DNA of 64,000 nt from Zobellia galactanivorans (GTDB lineage Bacteria; Bacteroidota; Bacteroidia; Flavobacteriales; Flavobacteriaceae). Shown here in pieces: positions 26,409 through 35,441 of this stretch. Position numbers and translations under genes: made by a program. Within the stretch, counting starts at the first letter, position 1. Each line of letters begins with the position of its first letter. The notes below the pieces were generated by a model. The model saw nothing but the letters and a program-made list of their open reading frames with translations, had not been told where the DNA came from and searched no databases. Location of the stretch: contig NC_015844.1 of the NCBI RefSeq assembly GCF_000973105.1, positions 806,001-870,000 of the forward strand, written 5' to 3'.

Positions 26409-26502
26409 AGGTTATTTAATATTTAAAAGGAATACTTATGGTTTTCGACCTGTAAATATCGGTAATAATACACGACTACCGACACTTGAACGTGTCTTAT
26501 AA

Positions 26503-26532
26503 CAAAAATACCACACTACACCACAAAAACAA
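26503..26532 (-). promoter_or_regulatory. Candidate ppc promoter
   Basis: Minus-strand TATTTTTG (complement of 26503-26510) fits TAnnTTTG, with TTG (complement of 26530-26532) 19 bp upstream. The 5' untranslated region would be about 85-95 nt. Confidence 0.5.
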
Positions 26533-26634
26533 CAGCCTTGACAACAATAATTACCCCACAAGGGTATAACGGGCTACATTTACAATGTAATTAATACGGA
26601 TTTAAATTTTTTCATTTTCATATAGTGTTCTCGT

Positions 26635-26668
26635 AAAAGAGTCTTGTCGAAACCGATAGGGCTCTTTT
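26635..26668 (-). terminator. Terminator of the glycosylase-like gene
   Basis: aaaagag (26635-26641) pairs with ctctttt (26662-26668), with an inner tcg/cga pairing. Read on the minus strand the stem ends in a T run. It lies about 45 bp after the gene's stop. Confidence 0.65.
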
Positions 26669-26713
26669 TAGTTTACAGCTATTCCAATGGTAATTCCAAA
26701 GTAGAGGGATATC

Positions 26714-27379
26714 TTAGGAAAGAAAAAAATCGCGGTATTGGAGCACTCGAAAATCAAGGGTATTAAAATCGGCATCGGCAGCCTTCATTCTTTTGTAGGA
26801 AGCCAAACTACCCACCGCCCTATTTGCGGCACCCGATGGCGCCGTCAGGGAGACGGTCTGTATCTTCCGACCCGTTTCCGGGAGTTGAAATTGATATATT
26901 CGCGGCACCTCTTCCGAAATGGTTTCCAACTTGACCCCTATGGGTTTCAACAGCTTCCTGAAAAAATATTCAGGACCGTTTTTGCTATTACCGCCCATAA
27001 ATAGTACGGTCTTCAGGTTCCGATAACGCTCTAAATAATGCAGTAAATTTCTTAGGCGTACATTCTGCATACCCAAGTCGGAAGCGTCTACCTTATCACG
27101 TTCGGCACTTTCAACAATATCGCAGACCCCGATCTTATTGGCCAATAAAAAATTCTTGCGTTGTTCAATGGCCAAATGGGTGTTTTCATACACTAGGCCC
27201 AAATCGAAAATGCGGTCTAGAATAGGCCAGAGCATGCCGTTTCTACTACCATAGCAGAAATCGACATCATCGGCCTTTAGTTCACCTGTCGTAAACCGCG
27301 GGGGCGGAAGCGTTCCTACAATGAGTTTTTCTGCCTGCTCAAAAACAAAAGGTTCATAAGGATGCGTGTGTAAGAACAT
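26714..27379 (-). CDS. Uracil-DNA glycosylase superfamily protein
   Basis: 221 aa. LIVGTLPPPRF near the N-terminus resembles motif 1 of the UDG superfamily, and LTAPSGAANRAVGS near residue 180 resembles the motif 2 Ser-Asn region. FCYGSRNGMLWPIL and KTVLFMGGNSKNGPEYFFRK are family features of the Bacteroidota branch. The enzyme may excise uracil or mismatched bases, but the exact substrate is uncertain. It lies 15 bp downstream of pyc and is probably co-transcribed with it. Confidence 0.75.
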   Translation of the reverse strand: MFLHTHPYEPFVFEQAEKLIVGTLPPPRFTTGELKADDVDFCYGSRNGMLWPILDRIFDLGLVYENTHLAIEQRKNFLLANKIGVCDIVESAERDKVDASDLGMQNVRLRNLLHYLERYRNLKTVLFMGGNSKNGPEYFFRKLLKPIGVKLETISEEVPRIYQFQLPETGRKIQTVSLTAPSGAANRAVGSLASYKRMKAADADFNTLDFRVLQYRDFFLS

Positions 27380-27394
27380 AGATATATAATATAC

Positions 27395-30300
27395 CTATTT
27401 TAAAGTCAATACCAAATCTTCGGAATTTACCAAAGACCCCCCTTGTAATTGTATTTTAGCAACAACCCCCTCTTCGGTAGCCGTTACGGTCGTCTCCATT
27501 TTCATGGCCTCGATAACGAAGAGCGGCTGGTTCCTTTTCACCTCTTGGCCCGTCTTGACAAGTACATTGGAAAGTAGTCCCTGCAATGGCGCCCCAATTT
27601 GTTTGGGATCACTCGGGTCTACTTTTATATTTTCCTGCTTTTCCACTTTTACGGAAGTATCCTTGATCAAAATATTTCTAAGTTGACCGTTGATCTTAAA
27701 GAAGATACTAACGTTACCGGCCTCATCGGGCTCACCTTTGAGCATCAATGAAATCAGAACGTTCTTTCCCCCTTCGAGCTCGACCATGATCTCTTCTCCC
27801 ACTTCCATGCCGTAGAAGAAATTTTTCGTCGGTATATTTACCAAATTTCCGTACTTCACATGGTTGTTATAGGCATCGGTAAAGACTTTCGGGTATAATT
27901 TATAGGAAAGAAAATCGGTCATTTCGAGTTCCCTACCCATTCCCTTTTTGAACTTTCGCCTAAAAGCCTTGAACTCCTTATCAAAATCTATGGGTTCGAG
28001 ATGCGCGTTGGGCCTGTTGGTATATGGCTTTTCGTCCTTTAGAACGATTTTCTGCAATTTCTTTGGAAATCCACCGACCGGTTGTCCCAAGTCTCCCCTA
28101 AAAAAGCTTTTTACCGATTCGGGAAAAGAAATATCCTCTCCCTTTTCCATAACATCCGCAACGCTTAGGTTGTTGCTGATCATATATTGCGCCATATCGC
28201 CGACTACTTTCGAGCTCGGGGTAACCTTGATGATATCCCCGAACATTTGGTTGACCTCGGCGTACATTTTGGTGACCTCGGTAAACTTATCCTCAAGCCC
28301 CAAGGCAATGGCCTGTCCTTTTAGGTTGGAATATTGTCCTCCAGGAATTTCATGATGGTACACATCGCCCGTACCCGATTTCAATCCCGATTCAAAAGTG
28401 TAATAGTAATTACGGACAGTTTCCCAATAGTTGGAGTATTCGGCGAGTTTTTCGGTATTCATCGGATTCTCGCGCTCATGAAAGCGGAGCATCTCCAAGA
28501 CCGAATTGAAGTTGGGCTGGGAAGTGAGTCCCGAAAGTCCGCCCAAAGCCACATCGACCACGTCTACACCAGCTTCGACCGCCTTTAAATAGGTAGCCGT
28601 CTGTACCGAGGAAGTATCGTGGGTATGTAAATGGATAGGAATATTGATTTCAGATTTCAAAGCCTGGATCAATTCAAAGGCGGCATTCGGCTTTAAGAGT
28701 CCGGCCATATCCTTTACACCTAAAATATGGGCTCCGGCATTCTCGATATCCTTGGCGAGTTGCACGTAGTATTTTAGGTCGTACTTTGTTTTGGAGGGAT
28801 TTAGAATATCGCCCGTATAGCAAATGGAACCTTCGGCCAAACCACCGGTTCTGGTTCGTACGTGCTCAATACATGGGGCAATGGACTTCATCCAGTTTAA
28901 CGAATCGAAAATCCTAAAGACATCTACGCCCGTATTCCACGATTCTTCTACAAATTTCTCGATCAGGTTATCGGGATAGGCCGTATACCCTACGCCATTG
29001 GAACCTCTAATAAGCATTTGCAGCAATACGTTGGGCATGGCCTTACGCAACAGGGCCAAACGCTCCCATGGATTTTCATGCAAGAACCTCAAGCAAACAT
29101 CAAAAGTGGCGCCTCCCCAGACTTCCATGGAAAATATTTCGGGATGATTCTTGGCATAGCCTTCGGCCACTTTCATCATATCTATGGTCCGCATGCGGGT
29201 CGCCAACAAACTTTGGTGGGCATCGCGCATGGTGGTATCGGTAAAATGTACTTTTTTCTCCGCCTTGAGCCATTGGGCAAATTGCTCAGGCCCCAATTCG
29301 GTCAACAAATCCTTGGTACCCCTTGGATGCCCGTCCATTTTCGGAAAGGAAGGAATTGTCGGTTTGCTAAAAATACGGCCAGGCTCAAGCTTCTTAACAT
29401 CGGGATTGCCGTTTACTATGACCTCCCCTAAAAATGTAATCAGCTTATTGGCCCGGTTTCGGGGTTCGGTGAACTCAAAAAGTTTAGGTTCGTTCTTAAT
29501 GAAATTGACCGTTACCTTGCCCTCGCGAAAAGTTTCGTGCTTCAAGATATTATCGAGAAAGGCCATATTGGTATTCACCCCACGGATACGGAATTCGGCC
29601 AAGGCACGGCGCATTTTTCTACAACAACCATCAAGCGTTCGGCTACGCGCCGAAACCTTTACCAACATGGAATCGAAAAAAGGCGAGATAACCACCCCTT
29701 GATAAATGCTTCCCGCATCTAAACGAATACCAAAACCGGAAGCACTTCTATAAGTAGTGACCACCCCGTAATCGGGTTTGAAGTCATTCGATGGGTCTTC
29801 AGTAGTTATTCTACATTGCAGTGCTATACCCGTTACTTGAACCGATTCTTGATTCGGTATTTTTATCTGGGTATCCGACAGTTTATATCCTCCCGCTATA
29901 AAAAGTTGGGCCTTTACCAAATCGATATTGGTAATCATTTCGGTAACCGTATGCTCTACCTGAATACGCGGATTCACCTCTATAAAATAGATACTACCGT
30001 CATCGTCTACCAAAAACTCCACCGTACCGATATTGTTATAATCGACCGCCTTGCAAATGGCTATGGCATAACGATATAGACTATCCTTGGTCTCTTGTGG
30101 GAGTCCTATCGACGGGGCGAATTCTATAACCTTCTGATACCTCCTTTGTACGGAACAATCGCGTTCGTACAAATGCACGATGTTTCCATGGGTATCGGCC
30201 ACGATCTGTATTTCGATATGTTTGGGGTTCTCTACAAACTTTTCGAGGAAGACCGTATCGTCTCCAAAGGCGTTCAACGACTCCCTTTTGGCTTCGGGAA

Positions 30301-30847
30301 AGCCCTTTTCAAGCTCCTCTTGGGTCCGAATGACGCGCATTCCACGTCCACCACCACCCGAAGCCGCCTTTAACATCAAGGGATAACCAATGCGATTGGC
30401 TTCGGCTATGGCCGTCTTTACATCCTTCAGGTCCTTATCGCTGCTCTGAATTATGGGAATATTGTTCGCCACCGCTACCTCCTTGGCGGTGATCTTATCG
30501 CCCAAGGCCTTTAATACCGAAACTTTAGGACCGACAAAGACAATACCGTTGTCAGCGCATTTTTGGGCGAACTTGGCGTTCTCCGACAAAAATCCGTACC
30601 CCGGGTGAATGGCATCTACATTGTTCTCTTTGGCCACCTTTATAATGGCGTCGATATCCAAGTAGGGTTTTAACGGTTCGTTATCCTCCCCTATTTGATA
30701 CGATTCATCGGCTTTGTAGCGGTGTAAGGAATACCGGTCTTCGTAAGTATAGATCCCAACCGTTCGCACACCGATCTCAACACAGGCCCTAAAAATACGT
30801 ATGGCAATTTCACCTCTGTTCGCTACTAAAACCTTTTCTATCTTCAT
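27395..30847 (-). CDS. pyc: Pyruvate carboxylase
   Basis: 1150 aa from MKIEKVLVANRGEIAIRIFR at 30847; a more upstream ATG (30889) adds 14 atypical residues. Domains in order: biotin carboxylase with ATP-grasp (MLKAASGGGGRGMRVI, FIEVNPRIQVEHTVTE), carboxyltransferase barrel (FTDTTMRDAHQSLLATRMRT, HLHTHDTSSVQTATYLKAVE), PYC/OADA linker, and C-terminal biotinyl domain with VIEAMKMETTV, where Lys1116 takes biotin. It makes oxaloacetate from pyruvate. BirA, which would load the biotin, is also in the window (41136-41867). Confidence 0.97.
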   Translation of the reverse strand: MKIEKVLVANRGEIAIRIFRACVEIGVRTVGIYTYEDRYSLHRYKADESYQIGEDNEPLKPYLDIDAIIKVAKENNVDAIHPGYGFLSENAKFAQKCADNGIVFVGPKVSVLKALGDKITAKEVAVANNIPIIQSSDKDLKDVKTAIAEANRIGYPLMLKAASGGGGRGMRVIRTQEELEKGFPEAKRESLNAFGDDTVFLEKFVENPKHIEIQIVADTHGNIVHLYERDCSVQRRYQKVIEFAPSIGLPQETKDSLYRYAIAICKAVDYNNIGTVEFLVDDDGSIYFIEVNPRIQVEHTVTEMITNIDLVKAQLFIAGGYKLSDTQIKIPNQESVQVTGIALQCRITTEDPSNDFKPDYGVVTTYRSASGFGIRLDAGSIYQGVVISPFFDSMLVKVSARSRTLDGCCRKMRRALAEFRIRGVNTNMAFLDNILKHETFREGKVTVNFIKNEPKLFEFTEPRNRANKLITFLGEVIVNGNPDVKKLEPGRIFSKPTIPSFPKMDGHPRGTKDLLTELGPEQFAQWLKAEKKVHFTDTTMRDAHQSLLATRMRTIDMMKVAEGYAKNHPEIFSMEVWGGATFDVCLRFLHENPWERLALLRKAMPNVLLQMLIRGSNGVGYTAYPDNLIEKFVEESWNTGVDVFRIFDSLNWMKSIAPCIEHVRTRTGGLAEGSICYTGDILNPSKTKYDLKYYVQLAKDIENAGAHILGVKDMAGLLKPNAAFELIQALKSEINIPIHLHTHDTSSVQTATYLKAVEAGVDVVDVALGGLSGLTSQPNFNSVLEMLRFHERENPMNTEKLAEYSNYWETVRNYYYTFESGLKSGTGDVYHHEIPGGQYSNLKGQAIALGLEDKFTEVTKMYAEVNQMFGDIIKVTPSSKVVGDMAQYMISNNLSVADVMEKGEDISFPESVKSFFRGDLGQPVGGFPKKLQKIVLKDEKPYTNRPNAHLEPIDFDKEFKAFRRKFKKGMGRELEMTDFLSYKLYPKVFTDAYNNHVKYGNLVNIPTKNFFYGMEVGEEIMVELEGGKNVLISLMLKGEPDEAGNVSIFFKINGQLRNILIKDTSVKVEKQENIKVDPSDPKQIGAPLQGLLSNVLVKTGQEVKRNQPLFVIEAMKMETTVTATEEGVVAKIQLQGGSLVNSEDLVLTLK

Positions 30848-30861
30848 GTTTGTGCGTTGTT

Positions 30862-30890
30862 TAAAATTATTACCCTTGAACCGATTCAAA
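30862..30890 (-). promoter_or_regulatory. Candidate pyc promoter
   Basis: Minus-strand TAATTTTA (complement of 30862-30869) differs from TAnnTTTG at one position; TTTG (complement of 30887-30890) lies 17 bp upstream. It would start transcription a few bases before the pyc ATG. Confidence 0.45.
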
Positions 30891-30930
30891 CAAACTTAAC
30901 TTTTTTGCTCTAGGATAGCAATATGACACC

Positions 30931-30969
30931 CCTATAAATTATAGGAATTTTGTGACGTTTCTATGTCAC
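30931..30969. promoter_or_regulatory. Two palindromes between pyc and the THX gene
   Basis: CCTATAAATTATAGG (30931-30945) is a perfect odd palindrome with 7-bp arms. Six bases later GTGAC and GTCAC (30952-30956, 30965-30969) form a second inverted repeat with an 8-bp spacer. Both lie upstream of the candidate pyc -33 element and upstream of the THX gene, a position suited to one or two regulators. Binding proteins are unknown. Confidence 0.5.
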
Positions 30970-31044
30970 CTTAAGAAAGTCAGTTTGCGCTTTACTTGAT
31001 ATTCCGAACCTAAAATAGTATCTTCAGCTAAAGAATAATATCAC

Positions 31045-31173
31045 ATGGGAAGAGGAGACAAAAAATCGAGAAGAGGGAAAATTGCCAATCGCTCTTACGG
31101 GGCAAGGCGCCCTAGAAAAATTAAGAGACGCCCTACCGTAGAAGAAAAAATCAGCCTAAAGAAAAAGAAATAG
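31045..31173 (+). CDS. 30S ribosomal protein THX
   Basis: 42 aa, too small for most gene finders. MGRGDKKSRRGKIANRSYGA followed by RRPRKIKRRPT and a Lys tail matches bTHX, the tiny basic protein in the head of the 30S subunit of Thermus and Bacteroidota. It is divergent from pyc and its stop is one base away from the stop of yaaA. Confidence 0.93.
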   Translation: MGRGDKKSRRGKIANRSYGARRPRKIKRRPTVEEKISLKKKK

Positions 31174-31174
31174 A

Positions 31175-31936
31175 TTACCTGATAAAAACAGGTTCGTTTT
31201 CTTTTAAGGTATGTGACGGGCTAAACTCATATTCGTTATAGTTGAACCCTTTCAGTTCATCAAGGCTTTGCACTTCGTTATCTATAATATAACGAACCAT
31301 GGCACCGCGCGCTTTCTTCGCAAAGAAACTAATAACCTTGAGCTTGTCGTTTTTCCAATCTTTGAATATGGGGGTAATAATAGGTACTTTCAGCGCCTTT
31401 TTGTCAATGGCACTAAAATATTCGTTGCTCGCCAGGTTGATAAAAAGCTCATCGTCTTTCAATTCCGAATTCAAGGTATCGGTCAGGGTCTTTTTCCAAA
31501 ACTCGTAAAGGTTCTTCTTTCTACCGACCTTCAGCTGCGTACCCATTTCCAAACGATAGGGCTGCATAAGGTCAAGGGGGCGAAGAATACCGTACAATCC
31601 CGAGAGGATACGTAATCTTTCCTGTAATTTCTCCATCTTATGGGAGGGTATGGTATAGGGATCCAGTCCCTGATAGACATCACCCGTGAACGCATAAATG
31701 GCCGGTCTGGAATTTTTCAGGGTAAAAGGCACTTCAAAGTTCTGGTTTCGCTCATAATTGAGCTGGGCCAAATTATCGGAAATCCCCATAAGCTCAGATA
31801 GGGCCTTTGGACTTTTTTTGGCCAAAACCTTGTTCAGGCTCTGGGCCTCATCTAAAAATTGTGGTTGTGTTTCCTTATATTTTGGATATTCTTTTTCAAA
31901 ATCCAAGGATTTTGCAGGAGAGATAACGATTTTCAT
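31175..31936 (-). CDS. yaaA: YaaA (DUF328) peroxide-stress protein
   Basis: 253 aa. [68 protein letters not shown] and [15 protein letters not shown] are YaaA hallmarks. The E. coli homologue binds DNA and limits iron-dependent damage under peroxide stress. Convergent with the THX gene, 1 bp between stops. Confidence 0.93.
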   Translation of the reverse strand: MKIVISPAKSLDFEKEYPKYKETQPQFLDEAQSLNKVLAKKSPKALSELMGISDNLAQLNYERNQNFEVPFTLKNSRPAIYAFTGDVYQGLDPYTIPSHKMEKLQERLRILSGLYGILRPLDLMQPYRLEMGTQLKVGRKKNLYEFWKKTLTDTLNSELKDDELFINLASNEYFSAIDKKALKVPIITPIFKDWKNDKLKVISFFAKKARGAMVRYIIDNEVQSLDELKGFNYNEYEFSPSHTLKENEPVFIR

Positions 31937-32041
31937 GCTTGTGTCTATTTCAAAACTTCAGGTAAAAATACTGATGATCCAGAGTAAAACCTATGCATTT
32001 GGAAAAGAGTTATCGATAGGGCTATCGATGTTCCTTATAAC

Positions 32042-33070
32042 CTATTTGCTACTGTGCTGTGCATAGTGCCTCCATTTATCGATACAATCGACCATATCTT
32101 GGGGAATTTCAGAATCGAAACGCATGGTCTCGCCCGTTACGGGATGTACAAAACCCAAGGTTTTGGCATGTAAGGCCTGCCGGGGCAGTACTTTGAAGGC
32201 GTTGTCCACAAACTGTTTGTACTTGGTAAATGTGGTGCCCTTTAATATTTTATCACCTCCATAGCGCTCATCGTTAAAGAGGGTATGGCCTATGTATTTC
32301 ATATGCGCCCGGATCTGATGGGTACGACCTGTTTCGAGCTTACACGACACCAAGGTTACATAACCCAACCTTTCTATAACGGAGTAATGCGTTACGGCTT
32401 CCTTGCCTTCATCGCCCTCAGGGAAGACCTGCATTTGTAAGCGGTTCTTTGGATTTCTGGCAATATTGCCCTCAATTGTCCCATGATCATCCTCCACATT
32501 GCCCCATACCAAGGCTATATATTCCCTTTCCGATGTTTTATCGAAAAATTGTTTGGCAAGATGGGTCATTGCAGCCTCGGTTTTGGCTACCACTAAAAGT
32601 CCCGACGTATCCTTATCTATACGGTGCACCAAGCCTGGCCGTTCGTTACTATTTACAGGAAGGTCTTTGATATGATGTAGTAGCGCATTGATCAGCGTAC
32701 CCGAATAGTTACCATGACCTGGGTGTACCACCATTCCGGCGGGCTTGTTCACCACCAAGAGCACATCGTCTTCGTAAACGATATCGATAGGAATATCTTC
32801 AGCAACCAAAAGAAATTCATGCGGCGGATGCTCGAACAAGACCTTTACCTCATCGCCCGGTTTTACCTTGTAATTTTGTTTTACGATAGCCCCATTGACC
32901 CAAATATGACCACTTTTCGCAGCCTGTTGGATTTTGTTTCGGGTAGCGTATTCTATGAAATTCATTAAGAATTTATCGACCCTTAACGGTTCTTGACCTT
33001 TTGAGGCTACAAAACGGTGATGCTCAAAAAGCTCGTCATCGTTCAGTTCTTGGTTTTCCGGTGTTTGCAT
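32042..33070 (-). CDS. rluD: 23S rRNA pseudouridine synthase, RluD type
   Basis: 342 aa. S4 RNA-binding domain at about 28-90 (LRVDKFLMNFIEYATRNKIQ, HIWVNGAIVKQNYKVKPGD) and the catalytic domain with GLVHRIDKDTSGLLVVAKT (catalytic Asp) and TGRTHQIRAHM. RluD modifies helix 69 of 23S rRNA. It is 3 bp downstream of the PASTA gene, and the two genes form an operon. Confidence 0.92.
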   Translation of the reverse strand: MQTPENQELNDDELFEHHRFVASKGQEPLRVDKFLMNFIEYATRNKIQQAAKSGHIWVNGAIVKQNYKVKPGDEVKVLFEHPPHEFLLVAEDIPIDIVYEDDVLLVVNKPAGMVVHPGHGNYSGTLINALLHHIKDLPVNSNERPGLVHRIDKDTSGLLVVAKTEAAMTHLAKQFFDKTSEREYIALVWGNVEDDHGTIEGNIARNPKNRLQMQVFPEGDEGKEAVTHYSVIERLGYVTLVSCKLETGRTHQIRAHMKYIGHTLFNDERYGGDKILKGTTFTKYKQFVDNAFKVLPRQALHAKTLGFVHPVTGETMRFDSEIPQDMVDCIDKWRHYAQHSSK

Positions 33071-33073
33071 GTA

Positions 33074-33661
33074 TTATTCTGAATCTGCTTGAACCCTGGC
33101 CTGATCGGTAATGGAGCCATTACCACAAACCAATTCTATCTTAGAGGTTTTAGGCAGCTTGTCGCCGGGTTTGATTTGCTTGCCCTTGTACTTAATATAA
33201 TAGACCATGTCTTTACCCAACTGGTCAATATAGGTAACCCGCTGCACATCAAGACCTACGGCGCGTAACATTGAGGTAGCGTTACGCTGGGTAACCTGTA
33301 TAATATTAGGAACGGAAACTTTTTTATAGCCGGAAGGATTTACGGTCAGATAAATTTTTCGGTTTTCCTTGACCTTACTACCCGCCGGTGGATTTTGCTC
33401 TATAATCGAAAACCTCGGATACTCGGGATTGAAGTTTGCCGAATCGAGAACTTCATATCTTAATTTTGCTGCTTCTGCCGACTTACGCATATCGGGAACC
33501 GACATCTTGGCAAAATTGGGCACTTCAACAAATTCACCGTGATTGGTGGTAGAGCTTAACCAGCGCAATACAAAAATCGATACAACTACCAAAAGCACTA
33601 TCGCCAGGCCTAGTTGAATAAAAAACACCCTACTTTTTAAAAAGTTGAAAAAATTACGCAT
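33074..33661 (-). CDS. Membrane-anchored PASTA-domain protein
   Basis: 195 aa. One N-terminal membrane helix (FFIQLGLAIVLLVVVSIFVL, about 13-33), then two PASTA domains: about 44-112 (FVEVPNFAKMSVPDMRKSAE, VNP end) and 114-185 (KVSVPNIIQVTQRNATSMLR). No kinase domain. PASTA domains bind peptidoglycan stem peptides in Ser/Thr kinases and penicillin-binding proteins. The divergent neighbour is ddl, a peptidoglycan gene, which supports a wall-related role by context. Confidence 0.87.
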   Translation of the reverse strand: MRNFFNFLKSRVFFIQLGLAIVLLVVVSIFVLRWLSSTTNHGEFVEVPNFAKMSVPDMRKSAEAAKLRYEVLDSANFNPEYPRFSIIEQNPPAGSKVKENRKIYLTVNPSGYKKVSVPNIIQVTQRNATSMLRAVGLDVQRVTYIDQLGKDMVYYIKYKGKQIKPGDKLPKTSKIELVCGNGSITDQARVQADSE

Positions 33662-33754
33662 ATGTTTATTTTAACGGTACAAATATAGTGAACTCGTATT
33701 GCTTTTTTTGTTTAATTTCGGTTTCGTTTTATTGCCAAGAATTTAAACGGTCGT

Positions 33755-34735
33755 ATGAAGAAAAATATTGCCATCATTATGGGGGGCTACTCTAGCGAGT
33801 ACAAAATTTCGTTAAACAGTGGAAATGTAGTACACCGCTACCTGAACAAAGAAAGGTTCAACACCTATCGTATCCATATTTTTAAAGAAAAATGGGTCTA
33901 TGTTGATGCAAACGAAAAAGAACACCCGGTAAACAAGGCCGATTTTACGGTAAACACCGATCAGGGTCACGTGGCTTTTGATTGTGTTTTCAATGCCATT
34001 CACGGCACTCCGGGCGAAGACGGCCTCATGCAGGCTTATTTTGAGCTGCTAGGCATTCCCCAGACCTCATGCGACTATTACCAATCGGCCCTTACCTTTA
34101 ATAAGCGTGACCTTTTAAGCGTATTGAAGCCGTATGGTATAAAATCCGCCCCATCTTATTATTTGAACCTCGGCGACCCGATCGATGAGGAAGCGATTAT
34201 TGCCAAGGTAGGCCTACCCTGTTTCGTAAAGGCCAACAAAGCCGGCAGCAGTTTTGGCATTTCCAAAGTACATGAAAAAGAAAATTTAAGAAGCGCCATA
34301 GACAAGGCCTACCAAGAAGACGATGAAATTATCATTGAAGGCTTTCTCGACGGAACGGAAGTTTCCGTTGGCGTGATTACCTACAAAGGAGAAACCAAGG
34401 TGTTGCCCATTACCGAAATCGTTTCGGAAAACGACTTCTTTGATTACGAAGCAAAGTACCAAGGCAAATCGCAAGAAATAACCCCTGCCCGCATTTCCAA
34501 AATACAGCGAGACAAGGTGGAAGAAATGGCCAAGCGCGCTTACGAAGTATTAAAAATGAAAGGTTATTCAAGAAGCGAGTTCATATTTATTGAAGACGAA
34601 CCTTATATGTTGGAGATGAACACCACCCCTGGCCTGACCACCGAAAGCATATTACCACAGCAGGCCGAAAAGGCCGGCATTTCTTTGGAAGAACTATTTA
34701 CAAGCGCCGTTGATGAAGCACTCAACCAAAAATGA
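33755..34735 (+). CDS. ddl: D-alanine--D-alanine ligase
   Basis: 326 aa ATP-grasp enzyme. IAIIMGGYSSEYKISLNSG, FNAIHGTPGEDGLMQAYFEL, FVKANKAGSSFGISKV, EGFLDGTEVSVGVI and EMNTTPGLTTESILPQQ give the full set of Ddl motifs. It makes the D-Ala-D-Ala end of the peptidoglycan stem. Divergent from the PASTA gene and 44 bp before coaD. Confidence 0.96.
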   Translation: MKKNIAIIMGGYSSEYKISLNSGNVVHRYLNKERFNTYRIHIFKEKWVYVDANEKEHPVNKADFTVNTDQGHVAFDCVFNAIHGTPGEDGLMQAYFELLGIPQTSCDYYQSALTFNKRDLLSVLKPYGIKSAPSYYLNLGDPIDEEAIIAKVGLPCFVKANKAGSSFGISKVHEKENLRSAIDKAYQEDDEIIIEGFLDGTEVSVGVITYKGETKVLPITEIVSENDFFDYEAKYQGKSQEITPARISKIQRDKVEEMAKRAYEVLKMKGYSRSEFIFIEDEPYMLEMNTTPGLTTESILPQQAEKAGISLEELFTSAVDEALNQK

Positions 34736-34779
34736 CCTACCTTTAAGAAATAAGATACGCTCCTAAAACGAACAAACCC

Positions 34780-35235
34780 ATGAGACGCGCAATTTTTCCC
34801 GGTTCTTTCGACCCTTTGACCCTAGGCCACTTCGATATCATACAAAGAGGTATCACCCTGTTCGACGAACTTATCATTGCCATTGGTGTAAATTCCGAAA
34901 AGAAATACATGTTCACCTTAGAAGAGCGCATGCACTTCATCGAACAGGCGTTCAAAGACGAGCCTAAAATAAAGGTACTCACTTACGAAGGGCTGACCGT
35001 AGACTTTTGTAAGAAAATAGAAGCGGACTTCATTCTGAGGGGGTTAAGAAATCCGGGGGACTTTGAATTTGAAAAAGCGATTGCCCATACGAACAGAAAA
35101 TTATCTGAAATAGAAACCGTTTTTTTATTGACCTCCTCAGGAAAATCTTACATCAGCTCGTCAATTGTCAGGGACGTAATTCGAAACGGAGGCGACTATA
35201 CGGGCCTCGTACCGGATACCGTACGTATTTCATAG
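34780..35235 (+). CDS. coaD: Phosphopantetheine adenylyltransferase
   Basis: 151 aa. IFPGSFDPLTLGHFDIIQRG carries the TxGH nucleotidyl-transfer motif, RGLRNPGDFEFEKAIAHTNR binds phosphopantetheine, and YISSSIVRDVIRNGGD is the ISSS-R ATP motif. It catalyses the fourth step of CoA synthesis. Downstream of ddl in the same direction. Confidence 0.97.
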   Translation: MRRAIFPGSFDPLTLGHFDIIQRGITLFDELIIAIGVNSEKKYMFTLEERMHFIEQAFKDEPKIKVLTYEGLTVDFCKKIEADFILRGLRNPGDFEFEKAIAHTNRKLSEIETVFLLTSSGKSYISSSIVRDVIRNGGDYTGLVPDTVRIS

Positions 35236-35441
35236 ACCCTAAACCGCCTTTCACCCTAATAATTCGTTAAAATACACAAATGTTAAAATAAAATCGTATT
35301 TTGTAAGTAAATACGACGCTTTGGCTATTTAAAGTCGTAAACATCCCATTTTTCTTGCAACACAACGAGTTTTATACTATTCACAACAAAGGTTTAGATA
35401 TAAAGTAAAATGCCTCTACTTTAGTCAGAAATTACAGTAAT

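Larger units (their letters stand above)
26409..26713. other. 305-bp intergenic region upstream of ppc
   Basis: No coding frame found. It holds a candidate minus-strand ppc promoter (26503-26532) and the terminator hairpin of the glycosylase-like gene (26635-26668). The A/T-rich stretch 26580-26630 between them shows nothing I can name. Confidence 0.6.

Noticed and set aside
30952-30969. CRP-type operator
   Set aside because: Spacing between TGTGA and TCAC is 10 bp and not 6; half-sites do not fit the CRP consensus.
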